A stretch of 64,000 bases of DNA from NCBI GenBank assembly GCA_947259995.1, contig CAMYOK010000019.1:62001-126000 (forward strand), written 5' to 3'. The DNA comes from an uncultured Pseudomonadales bacterium (GTDB taxonomy: Bacteria > Pseudomonadota > Gammaproteobacteria > Pseudomonadales > Pseudohongiellaceae). Both the position numbers and the translations under genes were made by a program. The notes beneath the pieces are model-generated. The model searched no databases. It was not told the origin of the DNA and was given only the letters and a program-made list of their open reading frames with translations. Shown here in pieces: positions 8,917-17,991 of this stretch (position 1 is its first letter; each line of letters starts with the position of its first letter).

Positions 8917-9681
8917 CTAGGCACTCTCATCTTCGGACATTTTCTTGGCGAGCTGAATGGTATCGACAGTTCTTGTCTTACGGTTTCTTATACTGATATT
9001 GAGCATCTCAACAGCGAAGGAGAAAGCCATAGCAAAGTAAACATAGCCTTTGGGTATATGAACATCTAGGCCCTCTGCGATAAGCGTAAAACCTATCAGT
9101 ATTAGAAAGGCCAGCGCCAACATTTTGATTGTAGGATTCGCATCTACGAAATCCCCTATCGGTTTAGCCGCAACAAGCATAACCCCAACCGATGAGACTA
9201 TTGCAATCACCATGATACTTAGATGATCCACTAACCCTACAGCCGTAATTACCGAGTCGAGCGAGAAAACAATATCGAGCACGGCGATCTGGATGAGCAC
9301 CGAGGTAAAACCAGTCGCAGCTATCTGCTTATTCGATACGTCATGTACTTCAAAACTACCATGTATCTCATGTGTAGATTTGGCTAGAAGAAAAAGCCCA
9401 CCTACAATTAAAATTATATCTCTGCCAGACACCTCCATATCAAACACATTAAATAAAGGCTCAACCAAGCCCATAATCCACGCCAAACTAAACAGCAGTA
9501 ATAAACGCGTGCCCATCGCTAACGACAAACCAATTTTTCGCGCTCTATTGCGCTGCTTATCCGGCAATCTACCGACGAGTATCGATATAAATATTATGTT
9601 GTCGATACCAAGCACAATCTCCAAAGCCATTAGTGTTGCTAATGCTATCCACGCCTCTGGACTTACGATCCACTCAAACAT
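8917..9681 (-). CDS. TerC family integral membrane protein
   Basis: A 254-residue protein with about seven hydrophobic segments and the TerC signatures. EIVLGIDNIIFISIL lies in the first helix and DIVFSLDSVITAVGL in the middle, both with the membrane Asp residues that are conserved in the family. TerC relatives are implicated in tellurite resistance and in metal (Mn) export. The upstream bases hold no obvious riboswitch. The gene ends just before hairpin copy 1. Confidence 0.85.
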   Translation of the reverse strand: MFEWIVSPEAWIALATLMALEIVLGIDNIIFISILVGRLPDKQRNRARKIGLSLAMGTRLLLLFSLAWIMGLVEPLFNVFDMEVSGRDIILIVGGLFLLAKSTHEIHGSFEVHDVSNKQIAATGFTSVLIQIAVLDIVFSLDSVITAVGLVDHLSIMVIAIVSSVGVMLVAAKPIGDFVDANPTIKMLALAFLILIGFTLIAEGLDVHIPKGYVYFAMAFSFAVEMLNISIRNRKTRTVDTIQLAKKMSEDESA

Positions 9682-9735
9682 ATTTGCATACTCTACATTG
9701 ATTCAACTAGTTGGGATCAGAGCACACTTATCCAC

Positions 9736-10950
9736 TTAGAATTTTTCGATCAAATCTGCTCTGAAGGTCACCCCGAGCCCAGGGCCCTGAGGCACTTTAA
9801 TTTGCCCGTCTGCCTCTAGGACGGGCGGGTTTTCGAAGACCTCCCAGCCCTCGAAGATATCCGCGTGGGGCGGTTCGTGGATGAACTCTGTGATTGGGGC
9901 GTTGGGCATGGACGCGATTAGATGGATTCCGCAGATATTGACTAAGCGTCGTTCAAACGGCGCCGAGTGCGGCGAGACTTGTCTGTTATAGGCCGCCGAG
10001 AGGGTGCCAACGGTGCGGGACATTAAAGGCCCAATATCTCCTATCTCCGGCATGAGGATGTCGAAACAGCCCTGATCAAGAAGGTCCTTGAACTCATGAA
10101 TGCCCCAGTTTGATTCGCCACCGGCCATCGGCATTGCGATGAGACGGTTCAGCTCTGCCAAACGCGCGTAGTCATACCGCGGCAGTGGCTCCTCGAACCA
10201 ATATACGTTGAGCCGTTGGTACTCCATCGCCGTGTCATAGGCACGCTTAAAGTTCCAGAGCGTCGGATCCTCCCCATTGGCATCTGCGTCGCCTGGCGCC
10301 TTGTTACCGTCGCAAAGGATGTAGAAATCATCGCCCAGTGCATCGCGAACCAACTCCACGACACGCACATCTTCCTTCATCGTTCTGAAGCCCGAACGCA
10401 GTTTGATGGCGCGCCAGCCCTTCTCTTTGAGCCCAATAGCAATTTCAACTCGGTCTTCCACTGTACCGATGCCCCACATCGCCGCGTAGGGTAGGACTCG
10501 GTCGCGGCCACCGCCCCAAAGCTTGTAGAGAGGTAGATCCGTTGCTTTGCCTAGCAGATCCCAAAGGGCAATTTCTACCGAGGCGCCCCATCTGCGCTGC
10601 GGGCGATATAGGTCTGCGGCATGTTGATTGATATCGAAAGGGTCTTTGCCGACTAGTAGTTGTTTTACGGTCTCGAGGTTTTCCGGAGGGATGCCGGGGC
10701 CGATGCCCACTAGGCCTTGATCGGTGTGCACCTCCGTCACGGTGAATCCACCAATCTGAACGTGGAGGCCTCCGCGGGGAGTATCGACGCGTCGAGCGAG
10801 GATGCCCTTATCTCTGATCAGTTTAATCCTGACCAAACGGATATCGGTGATCTTTAAGCGCGCTGACTGCGCCGCCAGCGCAGCACTGGGCAGCATCAAC
10901 GGCATCGTCACAAGGCCAGACAAACCGGTTAAGAAATTTCGTCTCAACAT
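9736..10950 (-). CDS. Tat-exported enolase-superfamily enzyme (mandelate racemase/muconate lactonizing-like)
   Basis: A 404-residue protein. The N-terminus MLRRNFLTGLSGL carries a twin-arginine-type signal, with a hydrophobic run to about residue 27. The enolase-superfamily capping domain follows, then the barrel with KLRSG (a Lys acid/base), DGNKAPG, WFEEP and GGESNWG, giving metal ligands Asp, Glu, Glu. A His near the C-terminal part of the barrel (SPHSAPFE) completes the MR/D-galactonate dehydratase-like set. Probably a periplasmic sugar-acid dehydratase or racemase; the substrate is not evident. Confidence 0.8.
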   Translation of the reverse strand: MLRRNFLTGLSGLVTMPLMLPSAALAAQSARLKITDIRLVRIKLIRDKGILARRVDTPRGGLHVQIGGFTVTEVHTDQGLVGIGPGIPPENLETVKQLLVGKDPFDINQHAADLYRPQRRWGASVEIALWDLLGKATDLPLYKLWGGGRDRVLPYAAMWGIGTVEDRVEIAIGLKEKGWRAIKLRSGFRTMKEDVRVVELVRDALGDDFYILCDGNKAPGDADANGEDPTLWNFKRAYDTAMEYQRLNVYWFEEPLPRYDYARLAELNRLIAMPMAGGESNWGIHEFKDLLDQGCFDILMPEIGDIGPLMSRTVGTLSAAYNRQVSPHSAPFERRLVNICGIHLIASMPNAPITEFIHEPPHADIFEGWEVFENPPVLEADGQIKVPQGPGLGVTFRADLIEKF

Positions 10951-11049
10951 AGCAGCATCCTATTTGTAATTATTTTTGTAGATTTACAATATGTTGTTTA
11001 TTACTTTTATTCAACAACAGTTGAGACACCCTCAAGTCCAAGCAAAAAA

Positions 11050-11104
11050 ATCAAGGGGTCAGAGTACTTGATTAAGGGTGGATCAAGTACTCTGACCCCT
11101 TGAT
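11050..11104. repeat. Long perfect hairpin repeat, copy 2
   Basis: Exact 23-base inverted arms at 11050-11072 and 11082-11104 flank a 9-base loop. The arm core GGGGTCAGAGTACTTGAT differs from copy 1 by one base, and the change is compensated in the other arm, so base-pairing is kept. It sits in the divergent intergenic region between the enolase-superfamily gene and the HAD-IIA gene. Confidence 0.85.
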
Positions 11105-11187
11105 CCTCTAATTTGCTATCCTAATATCACCTGCTTCTTTCTCTATTCACCTTTCACGAAGGCAGAGTACCTGCGAGGCAACAGATA

Positions 11188-11964
11188 ATGGATCCAATCA
11201 AGGGCGTACTATTTGATCTCGACGGTGTGTTTTATATCGGAGACGAAGTGATCAAGGGGGCAGAAACTACGCTCGCCTGGTGCCGGCAACGCCAGATCCC
11301 CTACCGGTTTATCACCAACACCTCCACGAGAACCACCCGCGCGGTTGCGACTAAATTACAAGCACTCGGGTTGCAGGTATCCGTCGCTGATATTTTTAGC
11401 GCAGTGAACGCTACTGTCGATTTTCTCGCCCAACAGGGCACCCCTTCAGTGCACCTGCTCGTGCGCGATTCGGTCAAACTCGAGTTCGAACAATTCGAAC
11501 AAGAGACCACCAATCCCGACTATGTCGTCGTCGGTGACATCGGCGCGGCATGGGACTATGCCTTGCTAAATAAAGTGTTTCGCGAACTCATGGCCGGCTC
11601 GGAGCTAATTGCCATGCACAAGAACAAATATTTTCAAACCGAGCAAGGCTTGCAGATGGACATCGGCGCCTTTGTGGTCGGCCTGGAATACTTAACTGGC
11701 AAGGAAGCGATTGTAATTGGCAAACCCAGCGCCAAGTTCTTTCAACTGGCCACCGATGCAATGGACTTGCAACCGGAGCAAGTGGTGATGGTCGGTGACG
11801 ACATCGAAAACGATATTGGTGGCGCTCAGATTAACGGGCTGAGAGGCGTTTTGGTCCGTACTGGCAAGTATAGGGAAGAGATGGCAAATGCATCCACAGT
11901 AAAGCCCGATGGCATCATCGACTCAATCGCTGACTTGCCAGAGTGGTTGGAATCCCAAGCTTAA
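11188..11964 (+). CDS. HAD-IIA family hydrolase (LHPP/NagD-like phosphatase)
   Basis: A 258-residue HAD phosphatase with motif I FDLDGVFYIGD, motif II FITNTST, a Lys in VIGKPSAKFF and motif IV VGDDIENDIGGA. The insertion between motifs II and III is the C2 cap of subclass IIA. It resembles phospholysine/phosphohistidine pyrophosphate phosphatase-type proteins; the true substrate is unknown. It is one of the few + strand genes left of the integron and converges with the CDGSH/glutamate synthase-like gene 21 bases away. Confidence 0.85.
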   Translation: MDPIKGVLFDLDGVFYIGDEVIKGAETTLAWCRQRQIPYRFITNTSTRTTRAVATKLQALGLQVSVADIFSAVNATVDFLAQQGTPSVHLLVRDSVKLEFEQFEQETTNPDYVVVGDIGAAWDYALLNKVFRELMAGSELIAMHKNKYFQTEQGLQMDIGAFVVGLEYLTGKEAIVIGKPSAKFFQLATDAMDLQPEQVVMVGDDIENDIGGAQINGLRGVLVRTGKYREEMANASTVKPDGIIDSIADLPEWLESQA

Positions 11965-11985
11965 TAACGCCAAGAAGCATGAGCT

Positions 11986-13530
11986 CTATAGGCGAACATC
12001 CATATATCCCGAATACTTAATACCAGACAACAACGCCATTTCCCGGTGCCAAGTTGCCAGGTCACTCGCATTGAAATGACTCAAAGCATTATGACCGCAG
12101 GCCCGTGCCATCACCTGCATAAGCTCCGTCGACGCCTCAAAGAAATTTTTCAACTGGCCTGCAGATTTATCAACGTTTAAGCGTTGACGTAAATCCGCTT
12201 TCTGCGTTGCAATGCCCGCTGGGCAATTATTGGTATTGCACATACGTGCCGCAACGCACCCTATAGACTGCATAGCACTGTTTGAGATCGCAATACCGTC
12301 GGCGCCTAGTGCCAGTGCTTTAACAAAATCCATTGGCACGCGCAAACCACCGGTAATAATCAAGGTGACATCGTTGCCCACGCCTTGTTCGTCGAGGTAA
12401 CGCCTCGCACGGGCTAATGCCGGTATCGTTGGCACACTAATATGATCACGGAACATCTCTGGTGCCGCGCCCGTCCCACCACCACGCCCATCTAAAATAA
12501 TGTAATCGGCACTGGCATCTAGGGCGAACTGAATATCCTCTTCGATATGATTAGCGCTGAGTTTAAAGCCAATGGGGATACCTCCTGTTAGTTCACGCAC
12601 TCGGTCGGCAAAACGCTTGAAGTCTTCGGCGGTGTGTAGATCTTTGAACGTTGGTGGGGATACCGCTGCTTGCCCTTCGGGAATGGCTCGTACCTGCGAA
12701 ATTTTGCCTGTGTTTTTACTGCCCGGGAGATGCCCACCGGTGCCCGTTTTTGCCCCCTGCCCACCTTTGAAGTGAAAGGCCTGAACATTCTTCAATTTAG
12801 CTTCATCATATCCAAACTGAGCACTGGCTAATTCATAAAAGTAACGCGAATTCGCTTGTTGCTCTTCAGGCAACATGCCGCCCTCGCCCGAACAAATACC
12901 GGTCCCCGCCATCTCAGCGCCTTTGGCCAGCGCGAGCTTCGCTTCCTCGGATAAAGCGCCAAAACTCATGTCTGAAACAAACAGCGGTATTTTAAGTTTG
13001 AGTGGCTTTTTGGCTCTTGGCCCTATGATCAGTTCAGTACTGACTGCCACCTCCTCAAACAAGGGTTTGGTGGCCATCTGAGCCGTCATGATTTGAATAT
13101 CTTCCCAGTGGGGCAATTGATACCTTGGCACCCCCATCGATGTCATTGGGCCATGATGGCCTAGCTTGGACAGACCCTCTCTAGCCAATTGATGAATAAA
13201 CTCAACCGTAGGTTCCTCTTTAGTCGCTTCTGCCACAGGCGCACTATCTGCCCCTCTCTGCGGCCCCGGGCCTTCTTTGCCGACTGCCTCAGCGTCGAAC
13301 TGCTTATGCGTGCCATCACAAAAAGGGACATTGGCTGAATGCTTACACAGGCATAAGTAGGCATCGCCACTTTCCTGCGCCGTGAATCGTTTAGGCTTGA
13401 AGCCAGTGCCAGCATGGGAGCCATCGCAAAAAGGCTGATTGCCTGAGCGACCACAGGCACAAAAGTAATATTCATCGCCTTTGGTAAGTTCAACTTTGGC
13501 GGGTTTATTATTGGCGACTATTGGCTTCAT
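11986..13530 (-). CDS. Fusion: two CDGSH iron-sulfur domains + FMN-binding glutamate synthase-like domain
   Basis: A 514-residue protein. Residues 1-80 hold two CDGSH-type [2Fe-2S] motifs (CACGRSGNQPFCDGSH and CLCKHSANVPFCDGTH). The remainder is a GltB-like FMN (beta/alpha)8 domain with MSFGALS, GEGGML, GGQGAKTGTGG and the substrate/FMN region ILDGRGGGTGAAP. A Cys-rich part follows (CVAARMCNTNNCPAGI) that matches the 3Fe-4S cluster loop of glutamate synthase. There is no glutaminase domain. Likely an oxidoreductase in which the CDGSH modules feed electrons to FMN. Confidence 0.85.
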   Translation of the reverse strand: MKPIVANNKPAKVELTKGDEYYFCACGRSGNQPFCDGSHAGTGFKPKRFTAQESGDAYLCLCKHSANVPFCDGTHKQFDAEAVGKEGPGPQRGADSAPVAEATKEEPTVEFIHQLAREGLSKLGHHGPMTSMGVPRYQLPHWEDIQIMTAQMATKPLFEEVAVSTELIIGPRAKKPLKLKIPLFVSDMSFGALSEEAKLALAKGAEMAGTGICSGEGGMLPEEQQANSRYFYELASAQFGYDEAKLKNVQAFHFKGGQGAKTGTGGHLPGSKNTGKISQVRAIPEGQAAVSPPTFKDLHTAEDFKRFADRVRELTGGIPIGFKLSANHIEEDIQFALDASADYIILDGRGGGTGAAPEMFRDHISVPTIPALARARRYLDEQGVGNDVTLIITGGLRVPMDFVKALALGADGIAISNSAMQSIGCVAARMCNTNNCPAGIATQKADLRQRLNVDKSAGQLKNFFEASTELMQVMARACGHNALSHFNASDLATWHREMALLSGIKYSGYMDVRL

Positions 13531-13680
13531 TATTATGCCCTCACTATTTCCAACCTTAAATCCACTTATCTCGGCTCTTTAGTTCCATCCAATCAATTGA
13601 ATATTCCTTGTTCGAAAGCACGGCTTTCAACTTACACAAAATCACCTACAAAATGTCTCATTTTACAACGCACAGCAACA

Positions 13681-14505
13681 TCACATCTCCTCATGCACTT
13701 GGCCATACGCCAGCATTGCAAACAAGCCTGTACCACCGAGGATATTACCGATCAGCACGGGGGAGATATGGTAGAACAAGGCCGTGAAGATATTCAGCTC
13801 GCCGGTAAGGACTAGATTGAATATTTCCGTCGAACCCACTATGACGTGGGTAAAATCCCCTGCTGCAATTAACCAAGTAAACATGATGATCACTAACACT
13901 TCGGAGCCCTTCGCCGAGGGCAACATCCACACTAATGCCGCTATGAAAAAGCCGGATGGGATGCCGCGTAACAAAGTTTCCGTCGCGCTAAAACTTGCCA
14001 CATGCTGGGATATCTCTAAGATCGCCGCTAAGGTCTCGGTTGGTAGGATGCCCCCATGCATGGCGACAGCCGCGATAAAAAATGTGCCGCATAAATTGGC
14101 CCCTAGCACGATTGTCCATAGCCTCGCCGTGCAATAGAAACGGTTTCGCGTTGGCTCGGCCAACACCGGTAGAACGACGGTAATGGTATTCTCTGTGAAC
14201 AATTGCAGCCGGCAAAGAATGACTAGGACAAAACCAAAGGTATAACCAAGGCTTTCGATCAATGTCAGGTAGGGGTGGTCTGAGCCAAGGTTGGAGCGAA
14301 TGATGCCCTCGACGAGCACAGAGCTTGAGATTCCAATCCCTGCGGCCACACCGGACCACCAAAGCGAGACTAGCGGGCGTCTAAGTTCCTCTTCACCTTC
14401 ACGGCGGATAATAGCGTAGTGTGTTAACGCAGAAAGATTGCCATGTTCCTCGACGGCCTCACGCTCTTTCGAAGTCAATGATTTCTCATTCTCCTGTTCA
14501 CTCAT
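13681..14505 (-). CDS. Formate/nitrite transporter (FNT) family protein
   Basis: A 274-residue membrane protein with the six-helix FNT architecture. SLWWSGVAAGIGISSSVL is the first helix, FTENTITVVLPVLAEP the FNT motif, and a soluble charged N-terminus precedes them. Family members are pentameric channels for formate, nitrite or hydrosulfide. ATG 14505 is preferred because AAGGTGG precedes it at good spacing; a GTG lies three codons upstream. Monocistronic. Confidence 0.8.
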   Translation of the reverse strand: MSEQENEKSLTSKEREAVEEHGNLSALTHYAIIRREGEEELRRPLVSLWWSGVAAGIGISSSVLVEGIIRSNLGSDHPYLTLIESLGYTFGFVLVILCRLQLFTENTITVVLPVLAEPTRNRFYCTARLWTIVLGANLCGTFFIAAVAMHGGILPTETLAAILEISQHVASFSATETLLRGIPSGFFIAALVWMLPSAKGSEVLVIIMFTWLIAAGDFTHVIVGSTEIFNLVLTGELNIFTALFYHISPVLIGNILGGTGLFAMLAYGQVHEEM

Positions 14506-14603
14506 CTTATCCACCTTGGCCTTTGTTGATGCACCCTCTGGTTTTTACGGCAAATACTGCCGCGCCATTCCGGTATCACCTTGCTCTAATATTGTTGGGC
14601 TCT

Positions 14604-15467
14604 TTATGCACTGCGCCTATAAAATACAAAAATCGCTATGCCTCCCAAAACAGCCACCGAGGCTAAACCGAAGCGCAGTGTTAGTGCTTCGTCCAGAAGG
14701 ACCACGCCTCCTAATGCGGCAAGAATGGGAACACTTAACTGCACCGTGGCCGCCATGGTGGCCGGTAATGCGGGCATAACCGCATACCACAAGGCATAGC
14801 CTACGCCCGAAGCCAAAGCCCCCGATGCTGCCGCATAGCCAAAACCGACAGCGCTCACCTGCTCCCCGTCGCCCATCAGTAAAAACAAAATGCAGGCAAA
14901 CGGCAGCGCTCGGATGAAATTGCCAGCCGTCGCAATGGTTGGCTCCTTTGCTGCCCGGCCGAGCAGTGAATACACGCCCCAGGATACACCCGCCCCCAAC
15001 ATGAGCAATGCACCGACTAATGGTGGCGCCTCAATCCCTGGTAGCATGAGCCACACAAAGCCACCGGCTGCGGCTGCAACACCGATAAATTGCGGACCAT
15101 TGAGACGTTCCCCCACCCACAATCCGTAGACAATCATGGTGACTTGAACCGCCCCAAACAACAGCAACGCCCCTGCCCCCGCATCCAAGCTGATGTAAGC
15201 AAACGAGAAACCCGCTGCGTAGCCAAATAATGCGGCTGCTGACAGCCAACTTCCACCTATCTTGTGGGTGCGATACCTCGCCAATAGAATCAGCCCCAAC
15301 ATGATCGCGCCAGACACAATGCGCACTAGCGTAAAAGTCGAAGCTCCAATATGGCCTGACGCCAGAGCCTCACGACAAAGTATTGAATTTGCCGCAAACG
15401 CCAACATGGCCATCGAGGTAAGCAACAATAATCGCATGGGGGATATTGCTGTCACATGGTCGCTCAC
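14604..15467 (-). CDS. DMT family (EamA) transporter
   Basis: A 287-residue protein with ten predicted hydrophobic helices arranged as two EamA repeats. The first runs from AFAANSILCREAL and the second from GALLMLGAGVSWGVYSLLGR. Members export amino acids or other metabolites; the substrate is unknown. Its start overlaps the stop of the upstream GFA-type gene by four bases (ATGA-type overlap), indicating coupling. Confidence 0.85.
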   Translation of the reverse strand: MSDHVTAISPMRLLLLTSMAMLAFAANSILCREALASGHIGASTFTLVRIVSGAIMLGLILLARYRTHKIGGSWLSAAALFGYAAGFSFAYISLDAGAGALLLFGAVQVTMIVYGLWVGERLNGPQFIGVAAAAGGFVWLMLPGIEAPPLVGALLMLGAGVSWGVYSLLGRAAKEPTIATAGNFIRALPFACILFLLMGDGEQVSAVGFGYAAASGALASGVGYALWYAVMPALPATMAATVQLSVPILAALGGVVLLDEALTLRFGLASVAVLGGIAIFVFYRRSA

Positions 15468-15874
15468 TCTGGAAGGCCGTCGAACTCTGGCACTTCTCCA
15501 AGTTCACACTCCCAAGCCGCTTTGCTAGCTGAAAAGATATGGGCTGTTGGAGATATAGAGATCTCAGTGTCCAAACACCCCGCGGGAACAACGAGCAGGC
15601 CAGCAGCCTGAGTGCTTGGCAATGCTGAACCGCATAACTTACAAAAACTTTTGTTGTGACGAGTGCCTGGCAGAGTAAAGGAGGTCACAGCATCTGCACC
15701 CGACTGCCAGCTTAAACTCGCTGACTGTGAGAACAGATTTGCCGCGTGAGCTGCGCCAGTATCTTTTTGGCAATGCTGACAATGGCACAGATAAAAGCTG
15801 TCGAAATCACCATTTACTTCGAAGCTCACAATGCCACATAGACAAGAGCCGTAATGTTTAGTCACCAGTCCCAT
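15464..15874 (-). CDS. GFA family zinc protein (copy A)
   Basis: A 136-residue protein with the GFA/CENP-V fold signatures: GSCLCGIVSFEV (first Cys pair), LCHCQHCQKDTGAAH (second zinc set) and FCKLCGSALP (third). The family is named for glutathione-dependent formaldehyde-activating enzyme, but most members have unknown substrates. Four members occur in this window (15464, 20605, 22762, 25519). This one is outside recognisable attC sites and is coupled to the EamA transporter. Confidence 0.85.
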   Translation of the reverse strand: MGLVTKHYGSCLCGIVSFEVNGDFDSFYLCHCQHCQKDTGAAHAANLFSQSASLSWQSGADAVTSFTLPGTRHNKSFCKLCGSALPSTQAAGLLVVPAGCLDTEISISPTAHIFSASKAAWECELGEVPEFDGLPE

Positions 15875-16072
15875 CGAACCCCACCCTACGGGAAATTTTC
15901 TCTCCCTCTTTTTCTACAAAATATTGCCCCAAACCTGTAGATACCTGCCCGTGTTTTCGAAGTGATGCATTGCGCAATTAACTAGGGCATAAAAACTCGG
16001 GTTTGTTCGAGCATGTTAAAAGCAAACCCTTCCCTGCTCTGAAAAGGCTGAACCGATCATACATCACTGTTC

Positions 16073-17896
16073 TTATTCCACCACATCTTCCGCGCTAATC
16101 ACCCGAAACTGTTGCGGATTAGTGTCAGGGAGCAGCTCCATCTTCACATCAAAATAAACCGTGTCATCGGGAAAGACAAAATAGCTCAAACGCGGGATCT
16201 GCAGGATCAGGCTTTGCTCATCGAAAGTAGCAGCCGGCTCGCGGCTGAACTCATTTACGATGGAGACCAGCTCTAGAGTCAGGTCGTGCTTGTCGATGAC
16301 ACGTAAACTGGCTTGGTAAGTCAGGCCATCAACTTCTACGGACGAAATGAGCAACTGACCATAGCGGAAATCAATCGCACTTGAGTCACGCACCGCGTGC
16401 ACCATGCCTCTTGCCGGGCTTTTCACCAGCCATGTCCCCATCCCCTCGTATTGAGAGTAGCCAAAGGAAGATAGCCAAAAGCTGCCTATCATGGCGAATA
16501 ATCCCGTAGTGCCATTTTGTTGCCGAACGTCAATGGTGACGGCTTGTGTGCCGGGCTCTGGCACATCGGACACCATGCCCTGAGCATAGCGTGTCGTGCC
16601 GCCGGCATGGCTGCTGGCCACTGTCTCACCGATCAGATCCAGCATTGTGCCGGTGACACCGTGCAGGTCTTTGTTGCCAACAAACAACGCATAGCTCGGG
16701 TAGTCCAATTTGGAGGCATAAATATGGTTGAGCAGCAGCGTTCTGACTTCTTCGGAATTGGCGATCGAATACCCAGCAAAGCGCCCGCCGCTTCTGGTTT
16801 CTGCCACCACCTGGGAGAATGACATGCCTTGGCTCTCCGACAGGGGTATCCAGTGTTTGCCGGTATTAGGGTCAAGCACAACCCCTCTGGGCGAAGGAGC
16901 ATTTGTGGTCGTCAGCGTCAGGGGGACACGTTCTGGTATCGGCGGATACACCGCTGGGGTGCCTTCGGTGCCGGATTGAGTGACATCGATCTCAATGTCA
17001 TCGGCATACACATACGCCGTGCGCCCAAGTCTATCCTTGACGATAGCGTGCGGACCGCTGATGTGCAGCTTGCCAGAGAAAAGAAGATCATTTTCGTAGT
17101 ATATCTGCCGAAACAGTACATCGATGCTGTCGCCAGTATTGAGCGGAAACTGCCCGTTGAACAGACACTTAAACATGCAGTAAACCTGTCTATAGGAACC
17201 AACATGGTTGCCAAGATGACGATGTGAGCCCAAGATAAAATGCCTAGCGATGGGCTCATCACCGTGGTTACGCAAGGTTCCTGATACTTCAATATGTCGG
17301 CCCGCCGCTACGGTACCAGGGTAGCTCAATTCCAGTGTGGCATTGATGTTGGCAGAACCCGCCTTGGGGTTTGTGGTGGTTAAGGCGTTGAGCGCAGCAC
17401 TATCCCCCTGCCCATTGGGCGACACAATCGCCACCAAGTTGCGCTGCAAATGCACGTCATTGATGCTCCGGTTCTCTGGGCCGGTGAGCGTCAGACTGAT
17501 GTTAGACACCGTGATCGCAAGGCCGGTTGGCGCATTGCCGCCGACCCGCATGGTATACGCGTAAAACTGCGCGGAGGTTCCAGGATGTAACGGGAAGCCA
17601 TTAGTGGGATCGACCGGGCAAACCCCCTGCACACAGCTGTCATCCGCCTCCATCTCCATAAACGAATTCAGATAACCAGCATTAGAGCTATATCCAACGC
17701 CACCGACACCCTCAATAGATATGCCAGAATCTGCAGGATTGCTAATCTCAATCACCAGCTTCATCTCTGCACCGGGACTGATATAGCTGCGATCTATTAG
17801 TAGATCAGCGGCAATGGGGCTTTGAGCCGCCGCCTGCAATGAAAAGAGCGCAAGGAATAGCAAGGCGGCTAGTCGAGTGCAGTTGAGTGAGCGCAT
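16073..17896 (-). CDS. Large exported protein of unknown function
   Basis: A 607-residue protein with a clear signal peptide (LAALLFLALFSLQAAAQ). Two beta-rich segments follow that look like Ig/CARDB-type sandwiches: residues ~28-160 with ISPGAEMKLVIEISNPADSG and ~185-310 with GRHIEVSGTLRNHGDEPI. A C-terminal half (residues ~340-600) has no family I recognise. Two Cys pairs (CVQGVC and CMFKC) suggest periplasmic disulfides. It stands alone, and neither neighbour is informative. Confidence 0.75.
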   Translation of the reverse strand: MRSLNCTRLAALLFLALFSLQAAAQSPIAADLLIDRSYISPGAEMKLVIEISNPADSGISIEGVGGVGYSSNAGYLNSFMEMEADDSCVQGVCPVDPTNGFPLHPGTSAQFYAYTMRVGGNAPTGLAITVSNISLTLTGPENRSINDVHLQRNLVAIVSPNGQGDSAALNALTTTNPKAGSANINATLELSYPGTVAAGRHIEVSGTLRNHGDEPIARHFILGSHRHLGNHVGSYRQVYCMFKCLFNGQFPLNTGDSIDVLFRQIYYENDLLFSGKLHISGPHAIVKDRLGRTAYVYADDIEIDVTQSGTEGTPAVYPPIPERVPLTLTTTNAPSPRGVVLDPNTGKHWIPLSESQGMSFSQVVAETRSGGRFAGYSIANSEEVRTLLLNHIYASKLDYPSYALFVGNKDLHGVTGTMLDLIGETVASSHAGGTTRYAQGMVSDVPEPGTQAVTIDVRQQNGTTGLFAMIGSFWLSSFGYSQYEGMGTWLVKSPARGMVHAVRDSSAIDFRYGQLLISSVEVDGLTYQASLRVIDKHDLTLELVSIVNEFSREPAATFDEQSLILQIPRLSYFVFPDDTVYFDVKMELLPDTNPQQFRVISAEDVVE

Positions 17897-17991
17897 GGAA
17901 CGATTCCCGCCATTATTGTGGTTTCAGGAGAGAGTAGCATGCGGTGATTTGCAGGTAAATTGAATGCGCTGTACCCCAGAGAAACTAACCT

